Positions 33,682-42,199 of a DNA stretch of 64,000 nt are shown piece after piece. The first letter of the stretch is position 1, and the number at the start of each line of letters is the position of its first letter. The notes below the pieces were generated by a model. It had not been told where the DNA came from and made no database searches. It worked only from the letters and a program-made list of their open reading frames with translations. The stretch lies in assembly GCF_014650775.1 (NCBI RefSeq), contig NZ_BMVP01000007.1, positions 124,001-188,000 on the forward strand, read 5' to 3'. Position numbers and translations under genes: made by a program. This stretch comes from Streptomyces cirratus. Its GTDB lineage: Bacteria > Actinomycetota > Actinomycetes > Streptomycetales > Streptomycetaceae.

Positions 33682-35469
33682 TCAGTCGGCCAGCGGGAGG
33701 TAGACCCGGTTGCCGGATGCTGCGAACTCCGCGGACTTCTCCGCCATACCGGCCTCGATCTCGTCGGCCTTGAGATCCCCACCGTGCTCGCGGCGGATGT
33801 CCTGGGAGATCTTCATCGAGCAGAACTTCGGACCGCACATGGAGCAGAAGTGCGCGGTCTTGGCCGGTTCGGCCGGCAGCGTCTCGTCATGGAACTCGCG
33901 AGCGGTGTCCGGGTCCAGGGCCAGGTTGAACTGGTCCTCCCAGCGGAACTCGAACCGCGCGTCCGACAGGGCGTCATCCCACTCCTGCGCGCCGGGGTGG
34001 CCCTTCGCCAGGTCCGCGGCATGAGCTGCGATCTTGTACGTGATGACACCGGTCTTCACGTCGTCCCGGTTGGGCAGACCCAGGTGTTCCTTGGGTGTGA
34101 CGTAGCAGAGCATCGCAGTACCCCACCAGGCGATCATCGCGGCGCCGATGCCCGAGGTGATGTGGTCGTACGCGGGCGCGACGTCCGTGGTCAGCGGGCC
34201 GAGGGTGTAGAACGGCGCCTCCTCGCAAATCTCCTGCTGGAGGTCGATGTTCTCCTTGATCTTGTGCATCGGGACGTGGCCCGGGCCCTCGATCATGGTC
34301 TGGACGTTGTGCCGCTTGGCGATCGTGTTCAGCTCACCCAGCGTCTTCAGCTCCGCGAACTGCGCCGCGTCGTTGGCGTCCGCGATGGAACCGGGACGCA
34401 GTCCGTCACCCAGCGAGTAGGTGACGTCGTACGTCGCGAGGATCTCGCAAAGCTCCTCGAAGTTCGTGTAGAGGAAGTTCTCCTTGTGGTGGGCGAGACA
34501 CCACGCGGCCATGATCGACCCACCGCGCGAGACGATGCCCGTCTTGCGCCGGGCGGTCAGCGGCACGTACGGCAGCAGCACGCCGGCGTGCACCGTCATG
34601 TAGTCGACGCCCTGCTCGGCCTGCTCGATGACGGTGTCCTTGTAGATCTCCCACGTCAGCTCTTCGGCGCGGCCGTCGACCTTTTCGAGCGCCTGGTAGA
34701 GCGGCACCGTACCGATCGGGACCGGGGAGTTGCGCAGCACCCACTCACGCGTCGTGTGGATGTTGCGGCCGGTGGAGAGGTCCATGACCGTGTCGGCGCC
34801 CCACTTGGTCGCCCAGGTCATCTTGTCGACCTCCTCCTCGATCGAGGAGGTGACCGCGGAGTTGCCGATGTTGGCGTTGACCTTCACCAGGAACCGCTTA
34901 CCGATGATCATCGGCTCGATCTCCGGGTGATTGACGTTGGCCGGCAGCACGGCGCGACCTGCGGCGATCTCTTCCCGGACGATCTCGGGAGAGACGTTCT
35001 CGCGGATCGCCACGTACTCCATCTCCGGGGTGATCTCGCCCCGGCGGGCGTACGCGAGCTGGGTGACCGCCGCGCCGTCACGGCCCCGGCGCGGCTGGCG
35101 CGGGCGGCCCGGGAAGACCGCGTCGAGGTTCTTGAGGCCACCGCGGGGCGACGTGTGCTTGATGCCGTCGTCCTCGGGGCGCACCGGGCGTCCCGCGTAC
35201 TCCTCGGTGTCTCCGCGCCCGATGATCCAGTTCTCACGGAGCGGGGCCAGGCCCCGGCGGACGTCGGTGTCGATCTGGGGGTCGGTGTACGGACCGGACG
35301 TGTCGTACAGCGTCACGTCCTTGCCGTTGGTGAGGTGGACCTGGCGGACCGGCACCCGGATGTCGGGGCGGGAGCCCGCCACGTATCCCTTGTGCCAGCC
35401 CGGCTGGCGCGCGGTCTGGCCGTCGGCGTCCTGGCTGACGGCAGGCGTGCGTGCGTCCTGAATGGTCAT
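33682..35469 (-). CDS. thiC: Phosphomethylpyrimidine synthase
   Basis: Radical SAM-type enzyme of 595 residues that converts aminoimidazole ribotide to HMP phosphate in thiamine synthesis. It has the characteristic C-terminal cluster motif CxxCxxxxC as CSMCGPKFC, and core motifs such as EGPGHVPMHKIKENID and TSGIGAAMIAWWGTAMLCY. The length fits actinobacterial ThiC. The ATG is directly preceded by a TPP riboswitch, so expression falls when thiamine pyrophosphate is high. Single gene. Confidence 0.97.
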   Translation of the reverse strand: MTIQDARTPAVSQDADGQTARQPGWHKGYVAGSRPDIRVPVRQVHLTNGKDVTLYDTSGPYTDPQIDTDVRRGLAPLRENWIIGRGDTEEYAGRPVRPEDDGIKHTSPRGGLKNLDAVFPGRPRQPRRGRDGAAVTQLAYARRGEITPEMEYVAIRENVSPEIVREEIAAGRAVLPANVNHPEIEPMIIGKRFLVKVNANIGNSAVTSSIEEEVDKMTWATKWGADTVMDLSTGRNIHTTREWVLRNSPVPIGTVPLYQALEKVDGRAEELTWEIYKDTVIEQAEQGVDYMTVHAGVLLPYVPLTARRKTGIVSRGGSIMAAWCLAHHKENFLYTNFEELCEILATYDVTYSLGDGLRPGSIADANDAAQFAELKTLGELNTIAKRHNVQTMIEGPGHVPMHKIKENIDLQQEICEEAPFYTLGPLTTDVAPAYDHITSGIGAAMIAWWGTAMLCYVTPKEHLGLPNRDDVKTGVITYKIAAHAADLAKGHPGAQEWDDALSDARFEFRWEDQFNLALDPDTAREFHDETLPAEPAKTAHFCSMCGPKFCSMKISQDIRREHGGDLKADEIEAGMAEKSAEFAASGNRVYLPLAD

Positions 35470-35479
35470 GAGACCTATC

Positions 35480-35600
35480 TCCCTACGCCGGCATTACCCG
35501 GTAACAGGTTCGGCGGTCGACGCAGCCTCTTCCCATAGCCGCCTTCCGGCGTGCGTACGGTGATCAGCGCCCTCTCAGCCCGGTGCTCCGAGCTCCCGCG
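35480..35600 (-). promoter_or_regulatory. TPP (THI-box) riboswitch upstream of thiC
   Basis: On the minus strand the two conserved TPP-aptamer blocks are present: GGGCTGAGAGGG (complement of about 35569-35580), and GAACCTGTTACCGGGTAATG running on through CCGGCGTAGGGAG (complement of about 35481-35512). Both match the pyrimidine- and pyrophosphate-sensing arms. The 3' end of the aptamer is about 10 bases from the thiC start, so control probably acts on ribosome access. Confidence 0.93.
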
Positions 35601-35681
35601 TTGTGCAAAGTAGCCCCCACGCTAGCGTCATCTGTGGCGTGCTGAATAGTGGGCCCCCTCATCTCTTGCGATGATCGGCCG

Positions 35682-37085
35682 GTGACGTCCTTGCCACAGC
35701 CTCCCAACCACCTCACCGAGCCCGGTGGTCCCAGCGACCACGAGCACGCACCCCACGGGCATGGCCACGAGCCTTCCCACGGGTCCGCGCACGGGCACTC
35801 CCACAGCCATGGACACGGCCCGGCCGCGCCCGTCTCCCTCCACCTGCGCAAGGTCATCGCCGCCGTGCTGATCCCCTTCGCGGCCACCGTCTTCGTCGGG
35901 ATGGTGGTGCTCTGGCCGGGCGGAGCCCCCGCGCACGAGCGGACCGGCGTCGGATTCGACCGGCAGACCCAGCAGGGCAAGGTCGTCGCGTTGGCGAGCG
36001 TCGACTGCAAGTCCGTCAATGCCGCTCAGGTCCCGGCCACCGGTGACACCTCGACCCCGTCGGGGCGCGAGGCAACGGCGGAGCAGACCGGTGCGTGCAA
36101 GAAGGCGACCGTCGAAGTCGGTACCGGCCCGGACAAGGGCCGCACCTTCGTCGAGATCGTGCAGCCGGGGGCCCCTCGGCAACTGGCGAACGGCCAGGAG
36201 GTGGTAGTGGCCTACGCGCCGGACGCCCCTCGGGACCTCCAGTACTCGGTCATCGACCTGAACCGGAAATTCCCGATGGCCCTGCTGGCGCTCATTTTCG
36301 CCGTCGCCGTCGTCGTGGTCGGGCGGATGCGCGGACTGTTCGCCCTGATCGCGCTGGCCGTCAGCTTCTGCGTGCTGACGCTCTTCATCCTCCCGGCGAT
36401 CTTGCAAGGCTCCAACCCGCTGATCGTGGCGGTGGTCGGGGCCAGCGCCATCATGCTGATCGCGCTCTACATGTGTCATGGCCTGACCGCACGCACCTCG
36501 GTCGCCGTTCTCGGCACGCTGGTGTCGCTGCTGCTCATCGGTCTGCTGGGCTCACTCTTCATCGACTGGGCCTTCCTCAGCGGCAACACCGACGACAACA
36601 CGGGACTGATCCACGGTCTCTATCCCGACATCGACATGAGCGGTTTGCTGCTCGCCGGCGTGATCATCGGATCTCTGGGCGTGCTGGACGACGTGACGGT
36701 CACCCAGACGTCCGCCGTCTGGGAGCTCCACCAAGCCGATCCCACGATGGGGTCCCGCGCCCTGTACCGGGCCGCCATCAGGATCGGACGCGACCACATC
36801 GCCTCGGTGGTCAACACCCTGGTGCTCGCCTATGCGGGCGCCGCACTTCCCCTGTTGCTGCTCTTCTCCATCGCGAACAGCAGCATGGGCTCGGTCGCCA
36901 ACAGCGAGTTGGTCGCCGAGGAGATCGTCAGGACCCTGGTGGGCTCCATCGGGCTCGTGGCCTCCGTGCCGGTGACCACCGCCCTGGCCGCACTGGTGGT
37001 TTCCGCCGACCGTCCGGGGACCTCGGGCACCGCCCCGGCGGCCGGGCCGGTACGCGGTGGCCGGGGGCGCCGGCGCAAGCGCTGA
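35682..37085 (+). CDS. YibE/F-family membrane protein with His-rich N-terminus
   Basis: A 467-residue multi-pass protein. The N-terminal 55 residues are extraordinarily histidine-rich (HGHGHEPSHGS, AHGHSHSHGHG), resembling metal-binding tails of zinc transporters. One helix and an extracellular Cys-containing domain follow. About eight C-terminal helices then hold the YibE/F core (DDVTVTQTSAVWELHQAD, SSMGSVANSELVAEEIVRT). Function is not established for this family; metal or small-molecule transport is an inference. GTG 35682 was chosen; no strong Shine-Dalgarno is visible. Confidence 0.82.
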   Translation: MTSLPQPPNHLTEPGGPSDHEHAPHGHGHEPSHGSAHGHSHSHGHGPAAPVSLHLRKVIAAVLIPFAATVFVGMVVLWPGGAPAHERTGVGFDRQTQQGKVVALASVDCKSVNAAQVPATGDTSTPSGREATAEQTGACKKATVEVGTGPDKGRTFVEIVQPGAPRQLANGQEVVVAYAPDAPRDLQYSVIDLNRKFPMALLALIFAVAVVVVGRMRGLFALIALAVSFCVLTLFILPAILQGSNPLIVAVVGASAIMLIALYMCHGLTARTSVAVLGTLVSLLLIGLLGSLFIDWAFLSGNTDDNTGLIHGLYPDIDMSGLLLAGVIIGSLGVLDDVTVTQTSAVWELHQADPTMGSRALYRAAIRIGRDHIASVVNTLVLAYAGAALPLLLLFSIANSSMGSVANSELVAEEIVRTLVGSIGLVASVPVTTALAALVVSADRPGTSGTAPAAGPVRGGRGRRRKR

Positions 37086-37119
37086 GCCAGGGGTCGGGTG
37101 GGCCACGCAGTGGTCGCCC

Positions 37120-37569
37120 TCAGCCGGCGTTCTGCTCGTTGTGCCGGGCTTCGGCGAGGATCTTGTCGAGAGCCTCGTCGAGTGTCCCCTCGAAGTCGCC
37201 GAGGTTTCGTTCCTGACCGAGCGGAACCAGCCGGTCGGTGCGGTCGAGGAAAGCGACCAGCGGCGCCGCTCCCGCGCGGAACAAAGCCCGCTCACCGCCC
37301 ACCTGTAGACGGATGTGGACGTCCGACAGTTCGTCGGGGTGGGACGGCGCGATGTGCACGTCCCCGTCGCCACAGGGCTTGTTGATGCCATCGAGGAGCA
37401 ACTCCCGGCCGAACGCCCAGGTCACGGGTGCGTCTCCGGGAAGGTGGAAGGTCAGTCGCACTGCGTAGGGGTCGTGAGCGTCGTACCGGAGTTCCACCGG
37501 GATCCGGAAGGAGAGCTCCTCGGAGACGAGAAAGCTCATCATGACCTCTGCCTGTACCGACTCGCGCAT
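37120..37569 (-). CDS. ssgA: Sporulation cell-division protein SsgA
   Basis: A 149-residue SsgA-like protein (SALP). The N-terminus MRESVQAEVMMSFLVSEELS and the segments VTWAFGRELLLDG and ERALFRAGAAPLVAFLDRT are those I recall from S. coelicolor SsgA. SALPs are unique to morphologically complex actinomycetes; SsgA activates sporulation-specific septation by acting with SsgB on FtsZ placement. It is slightly longer than the 136-residue S. coelicolor protein. It lies 99 bases downstream of ssgR on the same strand, the known arrangement in which SsgR activates ssgA. Confidence 0.95.
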   Translation of the reverse strand: MRESVQAEVMMSFLVSEELSFRIPVELRYDAHDPYAVRLTFHLPGDAPVTWAFGRELLLDGINKPCGDGDVHIAPSHPDELSDVHIRLQVGGERALFRAGAAPLVAFLDRTDRLVPLGQERNLGDFEGTLDEALDKILAEARHNEQNAG

Positions 37570-37668
37570 TGACTACCCCGATGTTGTGGAAGTGGCCAGG
37601 AATGGTCCCCCCATGGGCCCTCTTGACAAGAGTGGTGTAAGCGCTAGCAGATCACAAGGAGTGAGATT

Positions 37669-38439
37669 TCAGATACTGATAGAGAAGGAGAGGGTGTTCA
37701 ACAGCGCGCCTACTTCTCTACGCAGGCGGTCAACTGCATAGCGCAAACGGTCTTCTTGGTGCAAAGGGAACGAAATCGCCATGGTTGCAGCGGCATCTCC
37801 CGCCGTAATCGGGATGGCGGCGCACACTGTGCCCAATACATATTCCTGACGCTCCGTAACCGGCTCCATGCGCTGGAGGGAGGCCAGGCGTTGTTCCAGA
37901 GCGCGTTCGTCCCGCAGGGTGTATGGGGTGACCGCACCGACCGGATGCCGGTCGTAGTGGTCCCTGCGCGCCTTCTCGTCGAGTTGGCCGAGAAGGCACT
38001 GGCCGATGGCGTGTGCGTGGCCGGTCTCACGGAAATCGGCCCACTCCTCGCAGGCGGGGGCGGCTGGAGTGTCCGATACGCCCACCACCTCGATCTCACC
38101 CTCCCGGTAGACCGCGAAGTAGACGGGAGCCCCGACCACGTCGCGGAAGTGCGCGAGGGAGTCCACGATCATGCTGCGACGTTTCTGCTGCAATCCACCG
38201 CGCGCCAGGCGCCAAGCGGCGTCACCGAGCACGAAGACGCCGCCTTCGCGGCGCAGGTAGCCCTCATGGGTCAAGGTGCGCAGCAGGTGGTACGCGGTGG
38301 GAAGCGGAAGGCCGGCTTCACGTGCCAGTTGTTTCGCCGGAGCTCCGTCGCCGTGGGCACCCACTGCTTCGAGCAGTCTCAGCGCCCTCTGCACCGAACC
38401 GATCAGCGTCGGCACACCAGCGTTGTGGACTGCGGACAA
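37669..38439 (-). CDS. ssgR: IclR-family activator of ssgA
   Basis: A 256-residue IclR-type regulator: N-terminal winged helix (SVQRALRLLEAVGAHGDG, then REAGLPLPTAYHLLRTL) and C-terminal effector domain (GHAHAIGQCLLGQLDE, ERQEYVLGTVCAAIPI). Position directly upstream of ssgA identifies it as SsgR, which in S. coelicolor is required for ssgA transcription. It lacks TTA codons. Its own promoter region (38440-38693) holds two GC-rich hairpins. Confidence 0.92.
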   Translation of the reverse strand: MSAVHNAGVPTLIGSVQRALRLLEAVGAHGDGAPAKQLAREAGLPLPTAYHLLRTLTHEGYLRREGGVFVLGDAAWRLARGGLQQKRRSMIVDSLAHFRDVVGAPVYFAVYREGEIEVVGVSDTPAAPACEEWADFRETGHAHAIGQCLLGQLDEKARRDHYDRHPVGAVTPYTLRDERALEQRLASLQRMEPVTERQEYVLGTVCAAIPITAGDAAATMAISFPLHQEDRLRYAVDRLRREVGALLNTLSFSISI

Positions 38440-38459
38440 AGCTCACCCCCAGGCGTGAA

Positions 38460-38501
38460 GGCGGGCTCCAGGGTGGCCCGCCCTGCGGGGGCCGCCCCCG
38501 C
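38460..38501. terminator. Two GC-rich hairpins upstream of ssgR
   Basis: GGCGGGC/GCCCGCC (38460-38466, 38476-38482) and GCGGGGGC/GCCCCCGC (38485-38492, 38494-38501). They lie between the DUF5326-type gene and ssgR on the same strand, so they may end transcripts entering ssgR; they could also form a structured ssgR leader. Confidence 0.4.
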
Positions 38502-38693
38502 GTATGCCGTGGATCCTGGGGGTCGCGCTCGACAGCTGACGGAGATAACCGCAGGTCAGAACGGTGATACCGCTAGGGGTACCCAGGGACGGCCCAGACT
38601 GGCACTGTAGCCGTCGGTCCAGGTCCGATGAGAGGTTTCACCCCCCACGTTCCCTCACCTGGGTTAATCCCGGTACTGCCCGGTTGGCGTGTC

Positions 38694-38927
38694 CTACCAC
38701 TCACCGGCGGAGGACTTCGATCCACCGCGGGTGAACTTCTTGACCACGAAGACCAGTCCGCCGACAAGGGCTGCGAAGAGCAGCAGCTTGAAGACGAAGG
38801 CGATCAGTGTCCCGAGGATGGTCGTGATGACTCCACCGAAGACGAACAGTGCCAGCAGCGGAACGGCGACCCACTTGACCCACCAGGGCATGCCCTCGAA
38901 CATCGCTCGGATCCCGTCCATGTCCAC
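38694..38927 (-). CDS. Small membrane protein (DUF5326-like)
   Basis: A 77-residue protein with two transmembrane segments (about residues 14-38 and 42-65), a basic segment VVKKFTRGG after the second, and a short Ser/Gly tail. It resembles actinobacterial DUF5326. No function is known. It stands alone between ssgR and the cupin gene, both on the same strand. Confidence 0.75.
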   Translation of the reverse strand: MDMDGIRAMFEGMPWWVKWVAVPLLALFVFGGVITTILGTLIAFVFKLLLFAALVGGLVFVVKKFTRGGSKSSAGEW

Positions 38928-39008
38928 AACCTTTTCCTCGTCGGTGACTTCCTGCTTTCGATGCTAGGAGGCCACGGTCTCGTCCGGGTGCCCCCGAGCC
39001 CTCGGAAC

Positions 39009-39039
39009 CCCCTGATCCGACCCTTAGGGGGATCAGGGG
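39009..39039 (-). terminator. Hairpin downstream of cupin gene
   Basis: 10-bp stem CCCCTGATCC/GGATCAGGGG with an 11-base loop, starting 8 bases after the cupin stop codon. Confidence 0.65.
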
Positions 39040-39047
39040 CCCGACCC

Positions 39048-39365
39048 TCAGCCCTCCGGCGGGGAGAACACCACCATCACTTTCAGCGGCTCGGTGATGT
39101 GGTGGAACCTGTGCGGCACTCCGGCCGGGACGTAGACGACGCTCCCGTTGGCCACCGTCGTCGTTTCCTCCCCGACCGTGATCGAGGCCCTGCCGCTCAC
39201 GACGAAGTACACCTCGTCCTGGTGATGCGGCTGCTGGGGGTCGCTCTGTCCGGCGTCGAGCGCGTACAGCCCGACCGACATGTTGCGCTCTCTCAGGAAC
39301 TGCAGGTACGCGCCGTCATTCGCAGCCCGTTCCGCTTCGAGCTCATCCAGCCGGAAGGCTTTCAT
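39048..39365 (-). CDS. Cupin-domain protein
   Basis: A 105-residue single-domain cupin. Motif 1 reads QPHHQDEVYFVVSGRASITVG, with two His and a Glu as metal ligands, and motif 2 reads PAGVPHRFHHI with the last His. Such small cupins are dioxygenases, isomerases or sensors; the role is open. ATG 39365 (MKAFRLDELEAER) is chosen. A longer frame upstream is antisense to the holin-like gene and rejected. Confidence 0.87.
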   Translation of the reverse strand: MKAFRLDELEAERAANDGAYLQFLRERNMSVGLYALDAGQSDPQQPHHQDEVYFVVSGRASITVGEETTTVANGSVVYVPAGVPHRFHHITEPLKVMVVFSPPEG

Positions 39366-39452
39366 GCTTGTCCTACCCCTTGTTCCGCAGTGCCGTGGAA
39401 TCCGCTGATCTGACGATGTCCCACCAGGGTCTTCTCTGCAACGATCGGACCC

Positions 39453-39836
39453 ATGACGAACTTCGTAGTCAAGACGCTCGCCAACGCGGCGGCCCTGGCC
39501 GTGGCCATCTGGCTGGTCGCCGGCATCACGCTCGACGAAGGCGGGGACAGCACCGGCAACCGGGTCCTCACCCTGGTCCTGGTGGCTCTGGTCTTCGGCC
39601 TGGTCAACTTCATCGTCAAGCCCGTGGTGAAGCTGCTCTCGCTGCCGCTCTTCATACTCACGCTCGGCCTGTTCACCCTCGTGGTGAACGCCCTGATGCT
39701 GTTGCTGACCTCCTGGCTCGCCAAGCAGTTCGACCTCAGCTTCCATGTCGAAGGGTTCTGGACCGCGATCACCGGCGGCCTGATCATCTCCGTCGTCTCC
39801 TGGGCCGTGAACCTCGCCCTGCCCGACAAGAGCTGA
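39453..39836 (+). CDS. Phage-holin-4-like membrane protein
   Basis: A 127-residue protein with four hydrophobic segments, of the mycobacterial phage holin superfamily IV type (KPVVKLLSLPLFILTLGLFTLVVNALMLL is the conserved core, described here in part: VNFIVKPVVKLLSLPLF). Despite the family name there is no phage context; chromosomal members are of unknown function. It precedes the PLP-enzyme gene by 37 bases on the same strand. Confidence 0.8.
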   Translation: MTNFVVKTLANAAALAVAIWLVAGITLDEGGDSTGNRVLTLVLVALVFGLVNFIVKPVVKLLSLPLFILTLGLFTLVVNALMLLLTSWLAKQFDLSFHVEGFWTAITGGLIISVVSWAVNLALPDKS

Positions 39837-39873
39837 CCGGCTACGTACCGCGTGTGTTGAAGGAGCCCACCCC

Positions 39874-41031
39874 ATGAACGATCATCGCGCCGCATCGGCG
39901 GACCGGTACGGCGATGGGACCCGGGCCGTCCGCGCCGGGCTGCCCGACCCCGTGAAGAACGAGCCGCCGTTGCCGGGGCCCGTCTTCGCCGCCCACTTCC
40001 ACCTCCCCGGCGACGTCGAGGGACCGTACGCGTACGCCCGGGACAGCAACCCGACCTGGACCCTGCTGGAACGGGCCATCAGCGAGCTGGAGGCCCCGGG
40101 GCAGGACGGCGTGGAAACCGTCGTCTTCGCTTCCGGCATGGCCGCCATCTCAGCGGTCCTCCTGTCGCAGACCCGATCGGGCGACACCGTCACCCTGCCC
40201 TCCGACGGCTACCAGGCACTGCCGCTGCTCCAGGAGCAGCTCACGGCGTACGGAATCCACGTCCGCACGGCCCCGACCGGTGGTGATGCCCAGCTCTCGG
40301 AACTCGACGGAGCCCGGCTGCTCTGGATCGAGACGCCGTCCAACCCCGGCCTCGACGTGTGCGACGTACGACGCCTGGTCGCCGCCGCGCACGCCGGCTC
40401 CACCCTGGTCGCGGTCGACAACACACTCGCCACCCCGCTCGGACAGCGGCCGCTGGAACTCGGCGCGGACTTCTCCGTCGCCAGCGGCACCAAGGGACTC
40501 ACCGGCCACGGTGACCTCCTGATCGGCTACGTCACCTGCCGCGACCCTCAGTTGGCCGCAGCGGTCCGCCGCTGGCGCAAGATCGTCGGAGCCATCCCGG
40601 GACCGATGGAAGCCTGGCTGGCCCACCGCTCGCTGGCCACGATCCAGCTCCGGGCACAGCGCCAATGGGCCAACGCACTGGCACTCGCCGAAGCGCTTCG
40701 CGAGCGCGCCGATGTGACCGGGCTGCGCTATCCCGGACTGTCATCGGACCCCTCGCACAAGACGGCCACCCTGCAGATGAGCGGCTTCGGGTCGGTGCTC
40801 TCGTTCACCCTTTCCGACCGTGCGCACGCGGAACGCTTCATGAGCGCCCTGCGCCTGGTGGAGGACGCCACGAGTTTCGGTGGAGTGCGGTCCACCGCCG
40901 AGCGGCGCGGACGGTGGGGCGGCGACGCCGTGCCGGAAGGCTTCATCCGCTTCTCGGCCGGAGCCGAGGACACCGACGACCTGATCGCAGACGTACTGCG
41001 GGCCCTTGATTCGGCGGACCGGCACGGCTGA
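39874..41031 (+). CDS. Cys/Met-metabolism PLP enzyme (cystathionine gamma-synthase/lyase family)
   Basis: A 385-residue fold-type I PLP enzyme. Typical signatures: FASGMAAISAVLL (cofactor loop), LLWIETPSNPGLDV, VAVDNTLATPLGQRPLELGADFSV with the PLP lysine in ASGTKGLTGHGD, and LVEDATSFGGV near the C-terminus. It could be a synthase, lyase or O-acetylhomoserine sulfhydrylase; sequence by eye does not separate them. ATG 39874 follows AAGGAG. A strong hairpin terminator follows. Confidence 0.88.
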   Translation: MNDHRAASADRYGDGTRAVRAGLPDPVKNEPPLPGPVFAAHFHLPGDVEGPYAYARDSNPTWTLLERAISELEAPGQDGVETVVFASGMAAISAVLLSQTRSGDTVTLPSDGYQALPLLQEQLTAYGIHVRTAPTGGDAQLSELDGARLLWIETPSNPGLDVCDVRRLVAAAHAGSTLVAVDNTLATPLGQRPLELGADFSVASGTKGLTGHGDLLIGYVTCRDPQLAAAVRRWRKIVGAIPGPMEAWLAHRSLATIQLRAQRQWANALALAEALRERADVTGLRYPGLSSDPSHKTATLQMSGFGSVLSFTLSDRAHAERFMSALRLVEDATSFGGVRSTAERRGRWGGDAVPEGFIRFSAGAEDTDDLIADVLRALDSADRHG

Positions 41032-41045
41032 GTGGACGAGCAGGA

Positions 41046-41080
41046 GTGGTCCGAGCCTCCCCCCTCTTGGCTCGGACCAC
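41046..41080 (+). terminator. Terminator after the PLP-enzyme gene
   Basis: Perfect 12-bp stem GTGGTCCGAGCC/GGCTCGGACCAC with an 11-base loop, 14 bases after the stop codon. Confidence 0.8.
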
Positions 41081-41207
41081 CCCTTGGTTCCCTCGGTGAA
41101 GAACCACATTGACAAGGCTAGTTGACTCAGCGTCAGAGTCCAATCACGGTAGCGACAGGGGCCTATCGGCATATTTATAGTTGAAGGCCCCAACGAGAGG
41201 GGCCGCC

Positions 41208-42113
41208 ATGGACCTGGCCCTGCTGCGTACCTTCGTCGCGGTGCACCGGGCCGGCTCGTTCACCCGGGCCGCCGCACTCCTCGGGCTGTCCCAGCCCGCC
41301 GTCACCTCGCAGATCCGCACCCTCGAACGGCAACTGGGCCGACCGCTCTTCCACCGCCGGGCCCGAGGGGTCACGCCCACCGCCATCGGTGACGAGCTCG
41401 CTCACAAAGCCGCCCCGCACCTCGACGCGCTGCTGCGCATTGCCGAGACGGAGCGCGAGGCCGCCGGCGCCTTACGCACGCTGCACATCGCCGGGCCCCC
41501 CGAGTTCGTGTGCCAGCGCGTGCTTCCCGCCCTCGCCCCTCTGGTCGGTCAAGGCCAGACCCTGCGCACCGCGCTCAAGGCCGACGCCGAGGAGGCCCTC
41601 GACGGGCTGTCCGCCGGGCAGCACGACCTCGTGGTCACCACCGCACGGCCACGTGGGGGGCCGGTCACCGCCACCGCCCTGTGCGACGAGGAACAGGTCC
41701 TCGTCGCCGCGCCCTACTGGGCCGCACTCGTCGACCCGGACCTGCTGCGCGACAAGGACGCCGGCAGCCCGGCCGCCCTCGAAGGGATCCCGGTCGTGGA
41801 GGTCCACGAGAGCCTCCCCCTCATCACGCGCTACTGGGCCGCCGTCTTCGACGCGCTTCCGGAAGCCGCCGCCACCGTCGTCGTGCCCGACCTCAGGGCC
41901 GTACGGGAGTGCGTCCGGGCCGGGGCGGGGCTCGCCGTTCTGCCCCGCTATCTCTGCCAGGACGCCCTCGACCGCGGCCAGATCGTCTCTCTGCTGGAGC
42001 CCGCGGTACCGCCCCTGCGCACCTGGTTCGTCGTCGTGCGGACCGGCAGTCTGGCACTTGCCCATCTCGCCCGAGCCCATGACCGGCTGCTGCGCGCCGC
42101 CGTGGACTGGTGA
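41208..42113 (+). CDS. LysR-family regulator with a TTA (bldA-type) codon
   Basis: A 301-residue LysR regulator: N-terminal HTH (DLALLRTFVAVHRAGSFTRA, then LSQPAVTSQIRTLE) and a substrate-binding domain from about residue 88. ATG 41208 is preceded by GAGAGG. Codon 89 (41472-41474) is TTA in GCC-TTA-CGC. It is the only TTA codon I found in any gene of this window. TTA needs the bldA tRNA in Streptomyces, so production may be limited to late growth. The target gene is unknown; LysR proteins often control a divergent neighbour, but here the preceding gene points the same way. Confidence 0.9.
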   Translation: MDLALLRTFVAVHRAGSFTRAAALLGLSQPAVTSQIRTLERQLGRPLFHRRARGVTPTAIGDELAHKAAPHLDALLRIAETEREAAGALRTLHIAGPPEFVCQRVLPALAPLVGQGQTLRTALKADAEEALDGLSAGQHDLVVTTARPRGGPVTATALCDEEQVLVAAPYWAALVDPDLLRDKDAGSPAALEGIPVVEVHESLPLITRYWAAVFDALPEAAATVVVPDLRAVRECVRAGAGLAVLPRYLCQDALDRGQIVSLLEPAVPPLRTWFVVVRTGSLALAHLARAHDRLLRAAVDW

Positions 42114-42199
42114 TCCGCCGCCGCGGACTACAGATCGCCGAAACCGCGCGTTTCACCGCCAGGCGTTTCAGAAGCGGAAGAGTGGGCCACTCTTCTCCC

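Noticed and set aside
33667..35538. 623-codon open frame on the plus strand
   Set aside because: Antisense to thiC and its riboswitch.
38310..38330. TTCACGTG inside ssgR as a thirteenth parS
   Set aside because: Only the central eight bases match; outer arms differ.
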